Source: Streptomyces sp. NWU339
GTDB taxonomy: Bacteria > Actinomycetota > Actinomycetes > Streptomycetales > Streptomycetaceae
Assembly: GCF_003143855.1 (NCBI RefSeq)
Contig: NZ_QFRK01000001.1
Span: 253,940 to 317,939 of the forward strand
Direction of reading: 5' to 3'
Length of the DNA: 64,000 nucleotides
Part shown: positions 7,607-18,300 of the stretch, one piece after another
Numbering within the stretch: the stretch's first letter is position 1
How the letters are laid out: every line of letters begins with the position of its first letter
Program-made: the position numbers and the translations under genes
Notes under the pieces: model-generated
Told to the model about the DNA's origin: nothing
What the model saw: the letters and a program-made list of their open reading frames with translations, nothing else
Databases searched by the model: none

Positions 7607-8902
7607 CTAATGCTCGTCGTTGTCCGCCAAGTCGTTGATCAACGGGACGAGGAGAGGTGGAACCTTGAAGCCGGAAGCACGGCCGGGGCCGTTCTCATAC
7701 TCGGCGGTGAGAACCGGCACTGCCGAGTCCGGGATGACCCCCTGCTCCATCAGATTTCCGCTGATTCGCTTGATGGGTCTGGTGAAGCCCCTCAGACTAC
7801 GCTCGTCGTCGTAATCACAGATGTCGTACACGGACGACGCCTCGATGCGGCCGTCCAGCTCGGCCGCGTAGCGGATGACGTCTACGCGATTGCCGTAACC
7901 CTCGTATGAGAGGCCGTTGAAGAGCGCCTCGATCGCAGCGGTGGTCCAACCGCCCTGGGCGGGCTCGGCCTCAATGCGTTCCACCCGCTCGATGTCCTCG
8001 ACGGAGCCGGCTTGGAGACTGAGTTGCAGGATGGGGGCGGCTACTTCCAGGAACTGTCTCGGCGACAGCAGGAACAGCCGGCCTCCGCCCCGCCTCCGGA
8101 GTTCCGCGGTCAGCTCCGGGCGAGGACCCCGGTTGTAACCGTGCTCCTTCCGCCACCAGTCTTCCTTGGCATCCGCCGTCACGAAAAGGACGTCGCTCCG
8201 GCGCTCGGACGCCGCACGAAGAAGCTCTTCCCACACGAAGAAGTCGCCGACCGCTCCATCGTCGTCCTTCTTGGCATCCATGTAACCGGGCGGAACGCGC
8301 TTCTTGACGCGCTCCTTGCCCTCTTCGGTGAGTTCGGCACGTTCCTCGGGGCTGAAGGGCGTGCCGACACGGCCAGCCAGTGCACGCTCCAGCCCGGCGA
8401 TCACCGGATCGGTGCTGGTGTCATGAGTGATGTTCTGCCATTCACCTTCACCGACCTCGGTGATCTTCTTCTGCACCTCGCCGAAGACATCCATCAGCCG
8501 GTCGCGGAGGTCTGCCAAGTCCTCGTCGCTCAGGGCCACTCGGTTGGCCCAGGTGCGTAGGGTCTGCACCGCCGTCCCGGCGTGGCCGCTCATCTCCTGG
8601 GAAGCGCTCTTGCTTGTCGATCGCGCTTCGCTGATGACACTTTCCCTGTTCCGCCAGAACTCGTCGACGACCTGGTGCGGAACCCACAGTCGGTCTCCGA
8701 GAGCGCCGAGTGCCCCGAGAAGGTCGGTCCGTGCCTGCTCCGTGTACCGGTAGAGATTCAGCAGCACGTTCGCGTCGGGGGCGACCAATCCGTCCGTCAG
8801 CACGGCGGTGAAGTCCGCCGTCGTCGGGGTCCGATAGGCGCCGAAGTCCTCGAAGATTCCACGACCGCTCTCGCCGGTCGTCGTGTCACTCGCCACAGCC
8901 AC
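7607..8902 (-). CDS. PIN-like (PIN_8-type) nuclease domain protein
   Basis: A 431-residue protein. Residues about 38-60 (LVAPDANVLLNLYRYTEQAR) hold the first PIN Asp, followed by HQVVDEFWRNR, then further acidic residues in KKDDDGAVGDFFVWEEL and DVLFVTADAKEDWW, the usual spread of PIN acidic ligands. The middle is helical. The C-terminal ~110 residues (WTTAAIEALFNGLSYEGY... IKRISGNLMEQG) look like a separate helical/winged-helix domain. PIN_8 proteins are large, predicted metal-dependent RNases often found with restriction or defence genes. It lies downstream of the type III RM operon in the same orientation, separated by ~509 bp. Confidence 0.7.
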   Translation of the reverse strand: MAVASDTTTGESGRGIFEDFGAYRTPTTADFTAVLTDGLVAPDANVLLNLYRYTEQARTDLLGALGALGDRLWVPHQVVDEFWRNRESVISEARSTSKSASQEMSGHAGTAVQTLRTWANRVALSDEDLADLRDRLMDVFGEVQKKITEVGEGEWQNITHDTSTDPVIAGLERALAGRVGTPFSPEERAELTEEGKERVKKRVPPGYMDAKKDDDGAVGDFFVWEELLRAASERRSDVLFVTADAKEDWWRKEHGYNRGPRPELTAELRRRGGGRLFLLSPRQFLEVAAPILQLSLQAGSVEDIERVERIEAEPAQGGWTTAAIEALFNGLSYEGYGNRVDVIRYAAELDGRIEASSVYDICDYDDERSLRGFTRPIKRISGNLMEQGVIPDSAVPVLTAEYENGPGRASGFKVPPLLVPLINDLADNDEH

Positions 8903-9411
8903 CCCGCCTACATCGCGCGCCGGGTCCCCTACGCCAGCGCATCCGACGTGACCTTAGCGTTTTCAACGGCGCGGCGTCGCGAACAACTGAGATTCCCCGT
9001 CAACGCCCGTTGGCACCCAGGGCGACAGCTGCGTCGAGGTCGCCCTCACTGGACAGGCCGTCTACGTACGGGATTCCAAGGACGTGACGCGCCCTCATTC
9101 CGCGGTGGGGCGCGAGGGGTGGTCGCGGTTCGTGGGGTTCGTGGCGGAGGTTTGAGCGGTGTAGGCGTAGACGGGTGATGACCGGAGTGGTGCGGGAGCG
9201 GTGCCATCCGCCCTCGCACCACACCGTCGGCATGGCTACGTTTCGAACTCCGTATGCCCAGCTGTGCCAAGGCGTCATGGGCACCGTTCCTGATCCGCTT
9301 CCCAGATCGGAAGAAGGCAGCGCGGAGCTGGATCTCATGGTTGATGAAACGGCCAGTGGAGCCGTGAGTTCCAGCTCACTTCGCTGACGGATCAGCGCGC
9401 TGGTGGTGCGC
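8903..9411. other. 509-bp gap between PIN gene and res; no gene supported
   Basis: I see no convincing reading frame, RNA gene or strong hairpin terminator. It should hold the promoter of the minus-strand PIN gene (right of 8902) and the 3' end of the res transcript. Confidence 0.5.
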
Positions 9412-12400
9412 CTACTGCGGATCGCTCCGTTCCATTATGGCGGTCGCCGCCTCAATGCCGTTGACTACCTGGTACTCGAGGTCGCTGATCCCGACTCCAT
9501 GGATTACGGCTTCGAAGTGCTTGCGGGCCGAAGCGATCTTGTTTTGTTCCATGGGGCGCAGCAGTTCGAGCTCGTTGACATCCTTGGTCTCAAAGACGAT
9601 GTAGCGGCTGCCATCGGTTCGCTCAACGGCTAGCGCCCAGTCGGGGTTGTAACTACCCAAAGGGGTTGGGATCTTGAAAGACGCCGGAAGTTTCACGAAG
9701 GTCTTGACTTCCTGGTGCTGCAGGAGTGCGAGCGCGAATTCCTTCTCCGGAGTCGAGTCGATGACCAGGTACCGGTATACCGACTTCTCTTCGAATGGGA
9801 CCGCGTTGCCGTCCGCGTCGGTGACGATGTTCCCTCCGGGCCCGGTGTACCCGGCGAGGTCGGCTTCGCGGAAAAGGCTGAGCGCGTACCTGCGGTCTGC
9901 TTCGGGCCGGGAGGAGTCCACCAGCTCGTAGCGCACTCCCTTGACCAGGAAATCGGCCTTGGTGATGTTGAGTTGGCGGCTCACCTGGTCGATGTATGTC
10001 TGCGGATTGTTCCGGAACTGTCCGAGCGTGCCGGACTCGGTGAGGACGTGGGCGAGCGTGGCACGGGTCAGTTGGGTGCGGTCTGCGAGCACGGAAAGAA
10101 TGTCGGGCAGGTCCTCGCTGTCCGCGTAGGTGACGTCCGCGCGTCGCGCCGCTGCTGCCTCCGCGGTCAGACCGCTCTGGTCGATGCGCTGCACGCGGTG
10201 TGTGCGCCACTCGCCCCGACGCTTGGGTACGGGAAGCATGTCACGCAGCGCCTTGACCATCGCCTTACGCAGGCTGTCTTCGTCGACCTCGACGCGGTAC
10301 TCCGTTCGATGCCGGATGCGGTTCCACAATTCCTGGAACTCGGGGCTCTCCAAGCGTTCCTGGACGAGAGGCACCGCGACGCGTTCGCCGGCCTTCTTGA
10401 CATCGATCGGCTTGGCCAGGCGCTTGATGAGTCCGAGCACCGCCTTGGCTGCGGCCTGGGACTCCACGGAGTCGCTGACAATCTTGGTGAGGTTCTCGTC
10501 GCCGGTCCTTACGGCCTGGCGCAGGCTGTCCTGTACTTTTCCCTTGGCGTCGATGTACCCCTCGGTGAACAGAGCCTGGTACAGGGTCTGCGCGGCGGCC
10601 GAGCCGACCGGAACGACATTTCCGTCCTCCGCCTTGAAGGGCAGGCGTGCGAAGCCGTCCACGGTGACGATGCCGAACTGGATGCCCAGGTCCTCTGCCA
10701 ACTCGTGCTGAAGCCGATCGGCGAACTCCTCGTAGGACTCGTTCGCGATCACGGTGAGGCGGTTGATGTCGAAGCCGTGTACACGGTTGCCGGACCCATC
10801 CACGCACAGACGCAGGCCACGACCGATGGACTGTCGCCTCCACCGTTCGGTGCCCATGTTCCTCAGCACACAGATCTGGAAGACGTTGGGGTTGTCCCAG
10901 CCCTCCTGCAACGCGGAGTGGCTGAAGATGAACCGGATGGAGGTGCCCGGTGTGGTCAGACCGACCTTGTCCCGCATGATCTGCTCGTAGGCGAGACCTG
11001 CCTGTTGACGTCCCTTGTCGGTGGTCTCCTTGGTGTCCACCAGTACTTCGGCGCCACCCTTGCGGCGGTCCACGGAGAAGTACCCCTGGTGGGCCTCCCT
11101 CGCAACCTGGTCTGCGGCGCTGTCGTCCAGCAGGGTGTTGAACTCCGGCTCGGAGGCGATACGCGTGTACTCCTCTTCGAAGATCCGCTGGTACTCGCCG
11201 GGAAGAGCCTCTCCATCGGGGCCGTACTCGCGGTACTTGGCCACGGAGTCGACGAAGAAGAGGCTGAGCACCTTTATGTCGCGTCCGTGGATCGCGAACT
11301 CCTGCTCCTTGCGCAAGTGCTGCCGGATGGTCTGAGCGATCATCTGGCGGGCTCGCTCGCCGATACTGACCTCGGCGCCGATGCTGTCGCCTGCTTTCAG
11401 CGGCTGCGCAACGGTGTCGAAGGAGATGCTCTGCTGCCCCTGAGCCGCGTTGATGGCGACCACGGTGAGGTCTTTGTACAGGTCGCGACCCGTGACGTCC
11501 GCGAGGTTGCTGCGGGACGTGGTGTCCACGGTGACAGCCTTGCGCTTGATCTCGTTGCCCTGCTCGACGTCCGCCTCGACGCGTGCCGTGATCGCTCCGT
11601 TGCCGCGCTTCACGTCGAGCAGTCTGACGTACGGCGTTGTCCCGCTGGCGGAGGTGACCAGGGAGTCGACCTCGATCTGCTTGACCAGCTGATTCTCGTA
11701 GGCGGCGATGGCATCCAGGCGATAGACGAGGTTGGCCTTGTCGCCCTTTGGGTGGGTGGCCGAGTAGCGCAGGGTGGCCAGGGCGTTGAAATTCTCCAGC
11801 GCGCTGCGACCCGCCCCCTTCTTCTTGCCGGTACCGGTGTCGCCGTACACGCTCTGCGGCTCGTCGACGATGATGATCGGGTTCGTGGCCCGGATCAGGT
11901 CGGCGGGTACCTCGAAGTCGAGTTCCTCGGCCGGCTGGTAGACCTTGTTGGTCTTCTTGTTGATCGCCCCGACGGTGACGATCATGATCTCGATGCTCGG
12001 CGAGGCGGCGAACGAACGCACGCGAGAGGGGTTGTTGCCGTCGAACTGGAAGAAGTTCATCGGCGGGTTGCCGTACAGGGCCCCGAAGTGCTCGCGCAGC
12101 ATCCGGATGGACGTCTCAACGCCCTCCTTGATAGCCACCGACGGCACCACCACCATGAACTTGGTGAAGCCATAGAACTGGTTGAGCTCGTAGATGGTGC
12201 GCAGGTAGACGTATGTCTTGCCGGTGCCCGTCTCCATCTCGATGGTGAAGTTCATCGAGTCCAACGACGGCTCCGGAGTAAGACCGGTGCGGTTCTGCAC
12301 TTCGTGCAGATTATCCAGGATCGTCTTCCGATCCAGGTGCAGCATGTTCCCGTACCCCAGGTCAGTGAGCCCGTCGAGCCCGGCGCGCGCTGAGGGGTGC

Positions 12401-12510
12401 GCGTGCACGGTGAACTGGGATTCCATCCTTTCCTGGCCCTTGAACAGCCCCGTAACCGCGTCGATGGCCTCGCGCTGGTAGTCGAGATCCGCGTCGAAGG
12501 AAAACTTCAT
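9412..12510 (-). CDS. res: Type III restriction enzyme, Res subunit
   Basis: A 1032-residue ATP-dependent restriction subunit. Helicase motif I is METGTGKTYVYLRTI (about residue 92) and the Walker B-like motif is IIIVDEPQSVYGD (about 213). Motif VI is RRQSIGRGLRL. A C-terminal PD-(D/E)XK nuclease is visible as SYNPDWALAV followed by YIVFETKDVNEL (Asp...Glu-x-Lys). Type III Res works in a complex with Mod, translocating from or signalling between two inversely oriented unmethylated sites. Its ATG abuts the stop of mod directly (12508-12510 against 12511-12513), so the genes are coupled. All key motifs are present, so it should be active. Confidence 0.92.
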   Translation of the reverse strand: MKFSFDADLDYQREAIDAVTGLFKGQERMESQFTVHAHPSARAGLDGLTDLGYGNMLHLDRKTILDNLHEVQNRTGLTPEPSLDSMNFTIEMETGTGKTYVYLRTIYELNQFYGFTKFMVVVPSVAIKEGVETSIRMLREHFGALYGNPPMNFFQFDGNNPSRVRSFAASPSIEIMIVTVGAINKKTNKVYQPAEELDFEVPADLIRATNPIIIVDEPQSVYGDTGTGKKKGAGRSALENFNALATLRYSATHPKGDKANLVYRLDAIAAYENQLVKQIEVDSLVTSASGTTPYVRLLDVKRGNGAITARVEADVEQGNEIKRKAVTVDTTSRSNLADVTGRDLYKDLTVVAINAAQGQQSISFDTVAQPLKAGDSIGAEVSIGERARQMIAQTIRQHLRKEQEFAIHGRDIKVLSLFFVDSVAKYREYGPDGEALPGEYQRIFEEEYTRIASEPEFNTLLDDSAADQVAREAHQGYFSVDRRKGGAEVLVDTKETTDKGRQQAGLAYEQIMRDKVGLTTPGTSIRFIFSHSALQEGWDNPNVFQICVLRNMGTERWRRQSIGRGLRLCVDGSGNRVHGFDINRLTVIANESYEEFADRLQHELAEDLGIQFGIVTVDGFARLPFKAEDGNVVPVGSAAAQTLYQALFTEGYIDAKGKVQDSLRQAVRTGDENLTKIVSDSVESQAAAKAVLGLIKRLAKPIDVKKAGERVAVPLVQERLESPEFQELWNRIRHRTEYRVEVDEDSLRKAMVKALRDMLPVPKRRGEWRTHRVQRIDQSGLTAEAAAARRADVTYADSEDLPDILSVLADRTQLTRATLAHVLTESGTLGQFRNNPQTYIDQVSRQLNITKADFLVKGVRYELVDSSRPEADRRYALSLFREADLAGYTGPGGNIVTDADGNAVPFEEKSVYRYLVIDSTPEKEFALALLQHQEVKTFVKLPASFKIPTPLGSYNPDWALAVERTDGSRYIVFETKDVNELELLRPMEQNKIASARKHFEAVIHGVGISDLEYQVVNGIEAATAIMERSDPQ

Positions 12511-14502
12511 TCAGATACTCCGCAGCGTGGTGAAGCCGGCCTGCTCGACAGCGGCGGCGAAGTTGAGCTTGGCGGAAGAATCGACGAAGCCCGTGTCACG
12601 GACGACGACTGTGGTGTCGGCGTCGCCCGGGTCCTCATCGCGCCAGGCCACCAGAGCTTTTGCGACCTCGCTCGCACGCTCCACCGTGATGTCCGTGCCG
12701 AAGTATGCGAACAGCGTGCCGGCCAGGTTGTACAAGGTGCTGCCGGCGACCTTGCGCGTCTCCAGCGGCGTGGTCAGGTCCACGCCCAGGCGCAGCATCA
12801 TCTCGACCAGCAGATCGTCCGTGGTGCGGCTGGCGACGAGGTTGTCCACGGATTCGAGAAGGTTGAGCTGGTCGGGGGTTCCGTTCCAGGGCTTTAGGTT
12901 GCTGGAGGCTAGGTGATACGACCGGAAGCCGGTGTCGATGTGTGCGGCGTCAGGGCTCTGATTGGAGACGATCTGCTGGCCTGCACGGCGCAGCCGCTCG
13001 CGGGTGATGTCCGCGATGGTGTCGTAGCCGTCCTTGTCAACGGGCTCGTCAAGCTGAACCAGGATGTAACGACGGTTGCCGCCGTCAGCTGCGTTGAGGT
13101 CCATTACGGAGTGCCCCGTGGAGCCAGATCCCGCAAAGAAGTCAAGGAAAATGGCATTTGGATTTTGCAATGAAGCGATGTCAAGCCATCTGGCCACGAC
13201 TTTGACGTCTTTGGGGAACGGGAAAACATCCGCACCCAGAAGCTTCACCAGCGCTTTCCCCGCCGCAGTTCGCTCTTGACTGAAGACCGACTCTGCCACC
13301 TGATCAGACATTTCGTCCAGGAAGATCTTCCCGCGCGGAATCTTTGTCTCGTCCTCACCGAAAGCGATACGACCCTCGGCGATCATCTGGCGAGCGGATT
13401 CTTCCGTCATGGCCCACCCGCGTTGAGGTCGCGTCACAGCCTTCCCGGTAACCGGATGGTAGATGTCGTAAATCCCGCTCGCGCGAAGATTTGGAGAAGA
13501 AAGATCGCGGTCGGCGTTATACGGGCGCCCGGTTGCTTCGTCGAGACTTGCGAACCTCAGAACGCCTGCCCTCGCTCCCATCTTCTCCATGCCCTTGAGG
13601 TATTTCCTATAGACCTCATTGGCTTTTTGCTTGTCCGCGTTGGAAGACCAAATCTCTGCAGCGCGCACCAAGATTTCATCAACGCCAGGTTTCTTTTCCC
13701 GCCACCGAATGTCTCGCTGACGCAGAACCCCCTCGTTCTTAGCATAGATGAGCATGTAGTCATGCCCAACCGAAATATAGCGCGAGTCGTTCTTTCGGCC
13801 GCCCTGCCAAACGATGCTGGCGATGAAGTTTTCCGCACCAAAGATCCGGTCCATGAGCAACTTGAGCCGCGCGTGCTCGGTGTCGTCAATGGCGACCATG
13901 ATGGCGCCAGTCTCTTTAAGTAGATGGTGGGCTACAAGGAGGCGCGGGTACATCATCGAGAGCCACTTCGTATGCAATGATGCGCCGACCTTGCGGTCTT
14001 GGGCCCGGTCGGACCACCTACCGGTTTGGAGCGCCCCCTCTTCGTCTCGCTGCCCAGCCGCTGCCTCGTGATCAGCTTGGGAGGTAGTGCGCTTGTCGTC
14101 GTAGACGAAGTCGTTGCCCGTGTTGTAGGGCGGGTCGATGTAGATCACGTCGACCTTGTTGGTGTATCCGCGCCGCAGCAGGCGCAGGACCTCAAGGTTG
14201 TCGCCCTCGATCATGATGTTGCGGGTGTTGTCCCAATCCACGGATTCCTCGGGCTTGGGCAGAAGCGTGCCCGTCGCCGGGAGGGTGGACAGGCGGCGAG
14301 CCTCGGCCATGCCGGGCCAGCGCAGGCCGAATGCCTCGGCGGTGTTCGCGGAGGCGTTGTCACCCAGCAGGTCCCGGAGGGCCTCGATGTCGACGGTGCC
14401 GTCGACGACGGCGTCGGGGAAGAGGCGGGCCAGAAGGTCGAGGTTCGACTTGGCCTCGCCGGGGCCGGTCAGGTCGTCGACTGGTTCGAAGTCCAGGGTC
14501 AC
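12511..14502 (-). CDS. mod: Type III DNA methyltransferase, Mod subunit
   Basis: A 663-residue adenine-N6 methyltransferase of the beta class: the catalytic DPPY motif (DVIYIDPPYNTGNDFVYDD, about residue 122) precedes the AdoMet-binding FxGxG motif (FLDFFAGSGSTGHS, about 453), with the target-recognition region between. It supplies sequence recognition and self-protection for Res. The start is GTG at 14502 with AGGAAG upstream. Base composition dips between about 13,100 and 13,950 (the target-recognition region), with more AT-rich codons than the flanks. This is common in type III mod genes, where recognition domains are exchanged horizontally. It follows the DUF4391 gene by 45 bp. Confidence 0.92.
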   Translation of the reverse strand: MTLDFEPVDDLTGPGEAKSNLDLLARLFPDAVVDGTVDIEALRDLLGDNASANTAEAFGLRWPGMAEARRLSTLPATGTLLPKPEESVDWDNTRNIMIEGDNLEVLRLLRRGYTNKVDVIYIDPPYNTGNDFVYDDKRTTSQADHEAAAGQRDEEGALQTGRWSDRAQDRKVGASLHTKWLSMMYPRLLVAHHLLKETGAIMVAIDDTEHARLKLLMDRIFGAENFIASIVWQGGRKNDSRYISVGHDYMLIYAKNEGVLRQRDIRWREKKPGVDEILVRAAEIWSSNADKQKANEVYRKYLKGMEKMGARAGVLRFASLDEATGRPYNADRDLSSPNLRASGIYDIYHPVTGKAVTRPQRGWAMTEESARQMIAEGRIAFGEDETKIPRGKIFLDEMSDQVAESVFSQERTAAGKALVKLLGADVFPFPKDVKVVARWLDIASLQNPNAIFLDFFAGSGSTGHSVMDLNAADGGNRRYILVQLDEPVDKDGYDTIADITRERLRRAGQQIVSNQSPDAAHIDTGFRSYHLASSNLKPWNGTPDQLNLLESVDNLVASRTTDDLLVEMMLRLGVDLTTPLETRKVAGSTLYNLAGTLFAYFGTDITVERASEVAKALVAWRDEDPGDADTTVVVRDTGFVDSSAKLNFAAAVEQAGFTTLRSI

Positions 14503-14547
14503 GGGTCGTGTCTTCCTATGTGGGGCGGGAGCGGACTTGGGAGCCGT

Positions 14548-15318
14548 TCAGGCGATGCCGTGGTGGTCGTCGGTACTGTATAGGTTGCCTCTGACATGCC
14601 TGATCTGTGCACGTAGAGCCCGCGCTGCAAGGTTGAGCTCGATGCGGCGTTGCTGGTTTTTCGCTCGTTTCGCGTCCCGTACGACGGTGATCAGTTCGCT
14701 TTCCAGATCGGTCAGCCGTCGGCGCAGGGCGATGGCCTCCACCGCTTGCAGGGCAGTGCTGGCGGGTCGCCCGTCAGCCGCGGCGGTACGCACAAGGTCG
14801 CGGTACAACGCCCACATGTCGGTGCGGTCGAGCCGATCAAGGTACAGGGCGCCCGGCTCGATCCCTCCGGCCGGCACCATGACGTGCGCATCGATCACGG
14901 AGGTCGACTGGGTAGGGTCCGTACGGCTGACGTGGCTGAGTGCAAGGGAGAGTGTCGTATGGCCGTCCGGCATGTGAGCGAGTAGCACCACAGGCTTGGC
15001 CATGCTGCGGTGAACGAGTTCGGTCACACGGGTGCGGTCAGCCGCTGACGTCTTCTCCGACACGAGGACTTCCAAGACCGGAACGTCGACGACAGCACGT
15101 TCGGCGTCCTGGTACTTGGGCACCTGGATGGTCTCCGGGCGCAGTATCCCGACCAGCTGCGCCAAGGTCACCGCCTTGGTGAGCAGGCGGGCATCGGCGG
15201 GTGCCTGGTCCTCGAACTGCGCGGCGAGCATCTTCTTCGCGATGCGGTGCTGCTGGCACGCCGCATCGGGCAGGCCAAGCAGGCCGGCGCTGTCGTGCAC
15301 GGCGGGTATGTCGGTCAC
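14548..15318 (-). CDS. DUF4391-like protein of the RM-associated operon
   Basis: A 256-residue protein of the DUF4391 type, recognised from overall pattern and neighbourhood: an N-terminal region QFEDQAPADARLLTKAVTLAQLVGILRPETIQVP, a central DVPVLEVLVSEKTS... VLLAHMP strand-rich part, and a C-terminal helical coiled segment (LESELITVVRDAKRAKNQQRRIELNLAARALRAQI). DUF4391 proteins are found beside SNF2 helicases and Mod/Res in defence loci; the biochemical role is unknown. GTG at 15318 overlaps the stop of the SNF2 gene by four bases. Confidence 0.65.
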   Translation of the reverse strand: MTDIPAVHDSAGLLGLPDAACQQHRIAKKMLAAQFEDQAPADARLLTKAVTLAQLVGILRPETIQVPKYQDAERAVVDVPVLEVLVSEKTSAADRTRVTELVHRSMAKPVVLLAHMPDGHTTLSLALSHVSRTDPTQSTSVIDAHVMVPAGGIEPGALYLDRLDRTDMWALYRDLVRTAAADGRPASTALQAVEAIALRRRLTDLESELITVVRDAKRAKNQQRRIELNLAARALRAQIRHVRGNLYSTDDHHGIA

Positions 15319-18300
15319 GGGATCACCGGCATCCAGGCGACGACGTCCACGGCGTCCAGGCCAGGGGCGGTGGCGTCTGTGCCGAGCTGGGAAGGGCCTG
15401 CGGAGAACAAGGAGGCGACCATGCTCTCCTCGGCCTTGCCGGAAGCGGCTCGGACCGCCACGTCCAGAAGGTCGCGGTAGTGCTTCATGGACTTGCCCGA
15501 CCTGGTCGCTCTGTCGAAATCTGCGAGGACAGTGGCGTCAGGGGCGGTGTTGCCCAGGCAGTGGTGGCGCAGCACGTCGAGGGCCAGCTTGGGTTCTTCG
15601 ATCTCGTGGGCGAGCCTGCCGTCGTCGGTCACGTAGGCGAGCACATACGGGGCCAGCGGGTACGCCTTGGAGAAGGTGAACGCGTCGTCCCGCACTCTCA
15701 GGAGGAAGGCCACTCCAGGTGCGAGTCCGTCGTCGGCCAGGGCCTTTTCGAAGCGGGTGACTCCGAAGAGGGCCAGGGGCCAGCTGGTGATTTCCTGAAT
15801 TTCTCCACGCTTGCGTGCGGCAGCGTCCATGCGGAAGTCGGAGAGGGTCAGGTCGGTGATGCTCAGACCGCCAGCGAGGTCCTCCATGGTGGGGGCGGCC
15901 TGCTGCATCTGCTGCAGCTGCTTGCGTCGGTAGTCGAGGTCGTTCATGTCACCGGACGTGCCGTCCAGGATGTTCTCCTCGCCGGTCGCGGAGACGTCCA
16001 GCAGGGTCATGCGGCTGGACACGCGTGTTTCGAGGTTGATGTACGCGTCCAGGTCCATGTTGGGCCAGAAGTTTACGAGTTGGACGCTGGTGTTGATCGT
16101 GCCCAGGCGATCTACTCGGCCGAAGCGCTGGACAATGCGCACGGGGTTCCAGTGGATGTCGTAGTTGATCACCGTGTCGCAGTCCTGAAGGTTCTGGCCT
16201 TCGGAGATGGTGTCGGTGGCGATCACGATGTCGATCTGCGGGTCTTCCAGGTCGCCGCCCTTGGAGCGCGGTGAGAACGCGGTGAGAACGTCGATCATGT
16301 GGACGCGCTTCATCGGGAGGGTGGTTCGGGTGCTCTGCCCGGTAATCAGGGCTACGTGTACGCCCAGCTCGTCGGCGGCCCACCGCGCCACATGCTCATA
16401 GAGGTACTCGGCCGTGTCACTGAACGCGGTGAACACCAGAGCCTTGCGGTTGCCGTCGTTCGTGGGGTGCTCGACCTTGTCGCGCAGGAAGTCCTTGAGC
16501 TCGGCCAGTTTGGCGTCGCGACTGGCGTCGACCGCCGTCACTTCGGCAAGCAGGGAGGCCACGGTGTCGCGGTCCTGTTCGAGTTCCTGCCTCCACCGAA
16601 TCCGGTCGATGTCGGCGAGGAACACCTTGACGCTGCCGCCGACGGTGTCCTCGAATTGAGGGTCGTCCAGGTCGATCTTCTCCAGGTCGGCGAAGCTGTC
16701 GATGGAGGTTCCCTCGGTCCCATTCGCCTCGTAGGCGTCGATGCTGGCGATCGCGCCGTCCATGGTGGCCAGGATCTTGCCGAGGGTCTTGCCCAGCGAG
16801 TTGACCGAGGACTCAAGGCGCTTGAGCAGCCCAACCCGCAGCAGATGGACCACGTTGTTCTCACGGTCGGTCTGCTTCCACACGCGCTGGCCGCCTGTGC
16901 GTACCCGCTGGTCGTACAGCTCGGCGTACTTACTCTCGTACTTCGCGCTGACGTAGGAGGTGGGCTTGTAGGCCGCCAGGTTCAGACGCAGGATCGACCT
17001 GTTGATCTCTTCCAGCGGGATCATCGTGTCGGTCATGTCGATGGGCGGGGTGAGGTTGATCGGAGCCAGGCGATCGGGGAACTTCCCCACGTCCTTGGTG
17101 CCGTAGTACTTCTGGATGTGCTTACGCGATCGGGCGATCGTGACCAGGTCCAGCAGACGGATGTAGTCCATGCCGAGTGTGCCGACCAATGACTTCGTGC
17201 TCCGGGTGGCCGCGGGCATGCGCTGCCATTCCCTGAAGAGTTTCTGTGCCTTGGCCAGGGTTGCCTCGATGCTCTTGATCCCGTCTGCGGCCAGGGCCTG
17301 ATCGTCTCCCTCGGTGGCGAACAGAACCTGGTTCTTGAGGTCGGCCAGACGGGTGTTCACAGGCGTGGCGCTGAGCATGAGGACTTTGGTCTTGACTCCG
17401 GACCTGAAGACCTCGTTCATGAGGCGCTCGTATCGGGTCGTTCGGCCCTTGACCTGAGGGTTGTTGCGGAAGTTATGCGATTCGTCGATCACGACGAGGT
17501 CATAGTTGCCCCAGTTGATGTTGGCCAGGTCGATGTCCCCTGACAGCCCGCCGGCTCGGCTGAGGTCGGTGTGGTTAAGGACGTCGTAGTGGAAACGATC
17601 CGCGGCCAGCGGGTTGCGCCTGTCGTTGCCGCGGTAGACGGTCCAGTTCTCTCGCAGCCGCTTGGGTGCGAGGACGAGGACGCGGTCGTTGCGCAACTCG
17701 TAGTACTTGATGACGGCGAGGGCTTCGAAGGTCTTCCCCAGGCCCACGCTGTCAGCGATGATGCAGCCGTTGTGGCGCTCAAGCTTCTCGATCGCGCCGA
17801 GCACGCCGTCACGCTGGAACTTGTAGAGCTTCTTCCAGACGACGGAGTCGTAGAAGCCGGTTCTGCCGCGCTCGGCGGTCTCTTCGCCGGCTTCTTCGAC
17901 GAAGTCCTTGAACAGGGAAGTCAGGATACGCAGGTAGACGGACTCGGGGGCCCTGTCCTCAAAGAGGGCTCGGGCAGCGGCGAGGAACTCCTCCTGGGCG
18001 GCGCGGGTGGTCGCGTCGTCGTGCCACATCCGCTCGAAGTTGACGACGGTCTGCGCCACCTTGTCCGCGTCCGTGGTCTCCAGGGGGAAGTACAGGTTCG
18101 GAGAGGCCACCAGGCCGAGGCTCTCGGCCTCAAGTCCCGCGCCGTCGACTACATAGGGGAACGGGCCGTCGACGCTCGCCCAGGTGTCGCGCGTCCGTCG
18201 CTTTAGCGCTCTTGCCTGGAGGTGGTCTTCGGCCCAGGCCACGAACGCGCGGGCGATGCGGTGCTGGTCCAGCCGGGCACGCTTGAGGTTCTCCTCCGCA

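Noticed and set aside
9715..12393. An 892-codon plus-strand frame over res
   Set aside because: Antisense shadow; the minus strand has all type III Res motifs.
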